64,000 nucleotides of DNA from assembly GCA_003331625.1 (NCBI GenBank), contig QOPF01000005.1, forward strand, positions 1-64,000, read 5' to 3'. This document shows, in pieces, positions 60,232-64,000 of this stretch (the first letter of the stretch is position 1; the number at the start of each line of letters is the position of its first letter). The translations under genes and the position numbers were made by a program. The stretch is from Gammaproteobacteria bacterium. Its GTDB lineage: Bacteria; Pseudomonadota; Gammaproteobacteria; Magnimaribacterales; AG-339-G14. The notes under the pieces were generated by a model. The model worked only from the letters and a program-made list of their open reading frames with translations. It did not search any database and was not told the origin of the DNA.

Positions 60232-60882
60232 ATGGTATTTTTTAAATTAATAAAAATTTTTCTTTTTTTAATTCCTATTAATCTTTTATCACAAGGTGAA
60301 ATAGAATTGTCTCTTAATAGTGATTCTATATGGAGAGGCATAACTCAAAATAATGGAAATGCTTCAATCGGAGCAGAGTTGAATTTTAATTTAAATAATG
60401 GTTTTTATTCAGGATTTTGGATAGAAAACTGTTGTTCAGAAACCAAATCCTATCCAAATAAAGAAATTGGATATAAAACTGGTTATATAAAAAACTTAAA
60501 AAAAAATTTTGATATCTCTATTGAATATTTAGGAACAAATTATCCAAATTCAAAAAAAGATAATTTTGATGAGATTAAACTTGATTTTTTCTTTTATGAT
60601 TTCTTGATTTCCTATTCTACAGGCCTTGATGGTTTTCCTGACTATTATGAAATATCTTATGAATATGAATTCCTTGATAGTTTTTTTAATATTTCTTATG
60701 GAGACTTTAAGCCTTATAAAAAAAATCCTAATTCAAACGGTTCTAATTTTAATATTGGTGTTTTAACAAATGCGAATGATTTTTCTTTTGAGGTTTCTTA
60801 TTTTTACTTTAATTCAAATATGAATAGCAACTTAGATAACGATGGTATTATTTTTTCAATTGCTAAGAAAACATTTTTTTAA
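60232..60882 (+). CDS. TorF-family outer membrane protein, divergent copy 3 (216 aa)
   Basis: A third paralogue, more distant and much richer in Lys, Asn, Ile and Phe codons. It has a signal-like start (F-F-K-L-I-K-I-F-L-F-L-I, cleavage near L-L-S), N-S-D-S-I-W-R-G-I-T-Q-N-N-G, G-F-Y-S-G-F-W and F-N-I-S-Y-G-D-F, matching copies 1 and 2 in order. It also has a vicinal Cys-Cys (E-N-C-C-S-E) not seen in the others, and ends in A-K-K-T-F-F. Its ATG follows immediately on the terminator of copy 2, so it relies on read-through or an undetected start. Its end overlaps the convergent carboxyltransferase by 20 bases. Confidence 0.8.
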   Translation: MVFFKLIKIFLFLIPINLLSQGEIELSLNSDSIWRGITQNNGNASIGAELNFNLNNGFYSGFWIENCCSETKSYPNKEIGYKTGYIKNLKKNFDISIEYLGTNYPNSKKDNFDEIKLDFFFYDFLISYSTGLDGFPDYYEISYEYEFLDSFFNISYGDFKPYKKNPNSNGSNFNIGVLTNANDFSFEVSYFYFNSNMNSNLDNDGIIFSIAKKTFF

Positions 60883-62224
60883 AAATAACCTCACTTCCAT
60901 AAGGAATTAAAAGAAAAGTTAAAACTTGCTCATCTATGAAACTTATATCTTTGATGTCTAATTTTTTACAAAATTCTTTTAAATTTTCCCTATACTCATT
61001 CAAAGTCTCTTTCAAATTATCCGCGGGCCTATCGAAGATTCTTTTTTTCTCATTGCAAGCCTTTAATAACAAACCTTCATTGATTTCTCCTGGCAATTTA
61101 CCGTAGTATCCCAAAGCTAAATCTATTATTTCTACAGAAAGGGTTTCGTATCTAGCTTCATTTATAATATTTGATAATGCTTGTGCTCCAATTATTTGAG
61201 ATGCTGGAGTTACCAAAGGAACATAACCTAAATCTTTTCTTACTTGATATATCTCTGTAATGACGTCATTTAAAAGATGTTCTTTTTCCAAACCTTTTAA
61301 TTGCGTTTCTAAGTTAGAAAGCATTCCGCCTGGAACTTGATTTATTATCATTTGGAGATCTACGCCTTTCATGCTGCCTTCAAATTCAATATAGTTTTCC
61401 CTAATTTTTTTAAAATGAGATGATATTTCTATTAAATTTTTTAAATCAATTCCTGTGTCTATTTTTTTTTCTGACAATAAATAGATCATAGTTTCAGTTG
61501 CAGAATGACCATAACCCATGCTCATTGAAGAAATAGAAGTATCTATATTGTCTACACCCGCATCTATTGCTCTTATATTCGTTAAATTAGACATTCCTGT
61601 TGTTGCATGGGTATGCAAATGAATTGGAATCGATACTTCTTCTTTTAACTTAGAGATAAGTTCAAACGCATACTCTGGACTCAAAATTCCTGACATATCT
61701 TTTATACACAATGAATCTGAATCCAGATCTTCAATTTTTTTAGATAAGTCAATCCAATTATCTATTGTATGTATAGGACTTATTGTAAAGGCAATTGTTC
61801 CTTGAGCATGCTTCCCATTTTTCTTTACTTCTTTAATACTGTGCTGAATATTTCTTAGATCATTCAAAGCATCGAACACTCTAAAAATATCAATTCCGTG
61901 GGAAGCAGATTTCTCAATGAATTTTGAAACTATTTCATCACTATAGTGTTTATATCCAACTAAATTTTGCCCTCTCAGCAACATTTGTTGCTTAGTTTTA
62001 GGCATGGCCTTTTTAAAAAGATCTAATCTTTCCCAGGGATCTTCATTTAAATATCTAACACAAGAATCAAAAACTGCTCCTCCCCAACTTTCAATAGAAT
62101 AGTATCCAGCATCATCAAGATTTTTAGCTATAGGCAATATATCCTCAATTTTCAATCTTGTTGATAATAGTGATTGATTTCCATCACGCAGAACAACTTC
62201 TGTGATTCCTACTTGTTTAGTCAT
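60863..62224 (-). CDS. Oxaloacetate decarboxylase/pyruvate carboxylase-type carboxyltransferase without biotin domain
   Basis: The 453-residue protein is the carboxyltransferase part of OadA/PycB: T-E-V-V-L-R-D-G-N-Q-S near 8-18 (metal and substrate), L-R-G-Q-N-L-V-G-Y near 98, C-I-K-D-M-S-G-I-L near 183 with the carbamoylated-type Lys region, and H-L-H-T-H-A-T-T-G near 216 (metal His pair). The usual biotinyl domain with M-K-M at the C-terminus, which makes OadA about 590 long, is absent, so a separate biotin carrier would be needed. No oadB or biotin carboxylase is nearby. Direction, pump or anaplerotic carboxylation, is open. It overlaps the hydrolase by four bases. Confidence 0.88.
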   Translation of the reverse strand: MTKQVGITEVVLRDGNQSLLSTRLKIEDILPIAKNLDDAGYYSIESWGGAVFDSCVRYLNEDPWERLDLFKKAMPKTKQQMLLRGQNLVGYKHYSDEIVSKFIEKSASHGIDIFRVFDALNDLRNIQHSIKEVKKNGKHAQGTIAFTISPIHTIDNWIDLSKKIEDLDSDSLCIKDMSGILSPEYAFELISKLKEEVSIPIHLHTHATTGMSNLTNIRAIDAGVDNIDTSISSMSMGYGHSATETMIYLLSEKKIDTGIDLKNLIEISSHFKKIRENYIEFEGSMKGVDLQMIINQVPGGMLSNLETQLKGLEKEHLLNDVITEIYQVRKDLGYVPLVTPASQIIGAQALSNIINEARYETLSVEIIDLALGYYGKLPGEINEGLLLKACNEKKRIFDRPADNLKETLNEYRENLKEFCKKLDIKDISFIDEQVLTFLLIPYGSEVIFKKMFS

Positions 62225-63189
62225 TTTTTAGAGAATTGTTTTATTTTATTTACAAGAAATGATCCTACTTTTGTCGGCATCGCATAAGTAATATCATGAA
62301 AACCATTTTCAATTATTTCATCGGAAATTATAGGAATATCTTTTTTTAAACTATTTAGTCCTTCTATTGAAACTATTTCATCTGAAGATCCCCAAATTAC
62401 TGAAAAATTTAAATCTTTTGTGCCCAATTCTTGATACATTTTTTTTGTATTAAATAGATTAAAATTCTTTGCTGTAGATAATAAGGACCTAGTAAAACCT
62501 TCGTACCTCATTTGTTCTTTATAAATATTTTCTAGCTCCTGCTGGGAGATTTGATTTGGGTCTGAGTTAGATTTAATCTCTATTGAAGAATTTCCTCCAT
62601 ACATTAATGATGGAAAAACAATGGCAACATAATTACTAATAATAGGTAATGTTAAAATTCTTAAAAATATATTTCTACTTGCTTGATTTTCATGCATATA
62701 ACCTGCAGGGGCAATAAAATTTACTGAAGATACTCTATGCTCGTTTTCATTTGCAAAATGTCCAACTATTGGACCTCCCATTGAATAACCTATCAGATGA
62801 ATTTTTTGTTCTATTTTTAAGATATTTAAAAGTTCACTCAGAGTTGAGATGTAAAATTCTTTTGTATATTTAACATTTGGTCGAGATGAATACCCTCTGC
62901 CGTAATGGTCATAAGCTAAAACTTTAAAGCCTTGATTTAGAAAAAAGGGAACTATTCCTTTCCAAACTATACTGGGAGTTGAAAATCCATGAACTAAAAC
63001 AATAATCTCGCCATTGGGACTCTTTGGTTCAAACCATTGATAAAATATTTTTCCAAATTTTAAGTTTGCAAATAATCCATAATCAGGTTTTTTTATTTTT
63101 GCTTGATTTTCTAATTTAAAATAAAAATATAAGTAAGAAGAAAAGAGAAATACAATTAAAATTAAAACAAATATTAATAAATATTTCAT
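62221..63189 (-). CDS. Alpha/beta hydrolase, membrane-anchored
   Basis: The 322-residue protein has an N-terminal membrane helix (about 3-24) that probably anchors it in the inner membrane. An alpha/beta hydrolase core follows, with the oxyanion H-G-F-S-T-P near 74, Y-D-H-Y-G-R-G-Y-S-S-R-P, and the nucleophile elbow G-Y-S-M-G-G with Ser near 146. The acid is near the W-G-S-S-D-E segment and the final His is in G-F-H-D-I near 302. The substrate is unknown; lipid esters fit the family. It overlaps the carboxyltransferase by four bases and faces the phosphodiesterase gene across 36 bases. Confidence 0.88.
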   Translation of the reverse strand: MKYLLIFVLILIVFLFSSYLYFYFKLENQAKIKKPDYGLFANLKFGKIFYQWFEPKSPNGEIIVLVHGFSTPSIVWKGIVPFFLNQGFKVLAYDHYGRGYSSRPNVKYTKEFYISTLSELLNILKIEQKIHLIGYSMGGPIVGHFANENEHRVSSVNFIAPAGYMHENQASRNIFLRILTLPIISNYVAIVFPSLMYGGNSSIEIKSNSDPNQISQQELENIYKEQMRYEGFTRSLLSTAKNFNLFNTKKMYQELGTKDLNFSVIWGSSDEIVSIEGLNSLKKDIPIISDEIIENGFHDITYAMPTKVGSFLVNKIKQFSKK

Positions 63190-63225
63190 AGTCTAATATT
63201 ATGTCTTAATGAACGATTAATCTAT

Positions 63226-63963
63226 ATGAATAATACTTTTCAAAAATCTCCTTTCATAGCACTATCTCATCGAGGGAATTCAAAAGAATTCATTGAAAAT
63301 AGTTTGGAAGCTTTCGAATCTGTAGTTAAAAAAGGATATAAATATATAGAAACGGACTTAAGATTAACTCTAGATGGTCATGTCGTAACATTTCATGATG
63401 AAGATTTAAAAAGATTATTTGATCTTGATATCAAAATAAAAAATCTGACTTTGAAAGAAGTAAATATTTTATTTAATAAACATAATTGCCAATTACTTAC
63501 TTTTGAAGAAACTCTAAAATATTTCCCAAATATTTATTTCAACATTGATTTAAAAATTAAAGAGGTAGTTTCCAAAACTATTGATATTGTTAAAAATACA
63601 AAATCATTTAATAGAGTTTGTTTTGCCTCTTTTAAATCATTACATACCAATATGGTTTTGAATAAGCATCCAGAAGCTATCACGTCTATGGGATTGACAG
63701 ATGTGGCTTTATTTAAATTTTTAAAAATAAATAAAAAAAATTCTAATATTCTTCAAATACCAATTAAATGGAACGGTATAAAAGTTCTCACTAAGAAATT
63801 AATAAATGATGCAAAAAAAAGAAACTTACTCATACATGTTTGGACTATAAACAACGCTAATGAAATGGAAGTATTAATTGATATGGGAATTGATGGGATT
63901 GTTACAGATGAACCTGATGTATTGATTAATGTAATAAAGAATAGAAATTTACTTGAAAGTTAA
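63226..63963 (+). CDS. Glycerophosphodiester phosphodiesterase
   Basis: This enzyme hydrolyses glycerophosphodiesters to sn-glycerol-3-phosphate and an alcohol. The 245-residue TIM-barrel protein has the GDPD signature: H-R-G-N-S near 15 with E-N-S next (metal and phosphate ligands), Y-I-E-T-D-L-R near 39 and V-V-T-F-H-D-E near 52 (the catalytic His pair is His15 and this His). V-W-T-I-N-N-A-N-E and G-I-D-G-I-V-T-D-E-P close the barrel. There is no signal peptide, so it is cytosolic. The closing 37 bases of the window carry no complete gene; see the rejected list for a possible convergent tail. Confidence 0.93.
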   Translation: MNNTFQKSPFIALSHRGNSKEFIENSLEAFESVVKKGYKYIETDLRLTLDGHVVTFHDEDLKRLFDLDIKIKNLTLKEVNILFNKHNCQLLTFEETLKYFPNIYFNIDLKIKEVVSKTIDIVKNTKSFNRVCFASFKSLHTNMVLNKHPEAITSMGLTDVALFKFLKINKKNSNILQIPIKWNGIKVLTKKLINDAKKRNLLIHVWTINNANEMEVLIDMGIDGIVTDEPDVLINVIKNRNLLES

Positions 63964-64000
63964 ATTATCTCTAGGAACAAAAGATAAAATTATTATTCCC

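Noticed and set aside
63949-64000. Possible C-terminal tail of a minus-strand gene (about 16 codons ending at 63949) convergent with the phosphodiesterase gene
   Set aside because: The frame is open to the window edge and looks protein-like, but 16 codons are too few to call; it would overlap the phosphodiesterase end by about 15 bases, which is common here but proves nothing.

Overview
The window is a gene-dense, AT-rich (about one third GC by eye) stretch of bacterial chromosome. Gene families and gene order point to a marine, genome-streamlined gammaproteobacterium of the SAR86 kind. Several blocks match the order known from Pseudomonas and Escherichia: infA/clpA/clpS/icd/mnmA/purB/aceA; nqrABCDEF-apbE-nqrM with a long gap gene, mfd and csiV; lolC-lolD-msbA-lpxK-kdsB-murB; and trxB/ftsK/lolA/serS. 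Intergenic gaps are tiny, many genes overlap by 1 to 40 bases, and some usual neighbours (hflD, rarA, lolE) are missing. The clade assignment is inference. I saw no insertion sequence, prophage, CRISPR array or rRNA.

Layout. 1-3.5 kb: an uncharacterised secreted 982-residue protein between two small lipoproteins. 3.4-11.8 kb: translation initiation factor, ClpAS protease adaptor pair, isocitrate dehydrogenase, tRNA thiolation, adenylosuccinate lyase and isocitrate lyase. 11.8-18.7 kb: a complete Na+-translocating NADH:quinone reductase operon with its flavin transferase ApbE and a 52-residue NqrM maturation factor. 18.7-28.3 kb: long GAPDH, a pair of acyl-CoA dehydrogenases that looks like a heteromer, a shortened Mfd, CsiV-like protein, exonuclease I and NfuA. 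28.3-31.8 kb: etfBA facing ETF-quinone oxidoreductase across a region holding a 19-bp palindrome. 32-39.5 kb: envelope biogenesis, including a single ORF that fuses the lipid A flippase MsbA to the lipid A 4'-kinase LpxK. 39.5-48.6 kb: aldehyde and CoA metabolism, a transporter, trpS, tRNA-Ser(UGA) and a candidate structured RNA in front of trpS. 48.8-49.3 kb: two paralogous two-helix membrane miniproteins. 49.4-58.5 kb: SohB, SerS, LolA, FtsK, TrxB and CoA or flavin enzymes with a hidden 41-residue membrane protein. 58.7-60.9 kb: three tandem TorF-type outer-membrane proteins. 60.9-64 kb: a biotin-domain-less carboxyltransferase, an alpha/beta hydrolase and a glycerophosphodiester phosphodiesterase.

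How the genes fit together. Fatty or branched acyl-CoA breakdown is represented by the ligase, two acyl-CoA dehydrogenases, enoyl-CoA hydratase, 2,4-dienoyl-CoA reductase and thiolase. Electrons from it would pass through EtfAB and ETF-QO to quinone, and Na+-NQR feeds the same pool from NADH. Isocitrate lyase lets acetyl-CoA enter the glyoxylate shunt, in competition with isocitrate dehydrogenase. The envelope genes cover lipid A, Kdo activation, muropeptide precursor and lipoprotein export. The observations most worth a second look are the MsbA-LpxK fusion, the candidate RNA before trpS, the miniprotein pair, the torF3 terminator/ribosome-binding-site overlap, and several small proteins below usual annotation thresholds.
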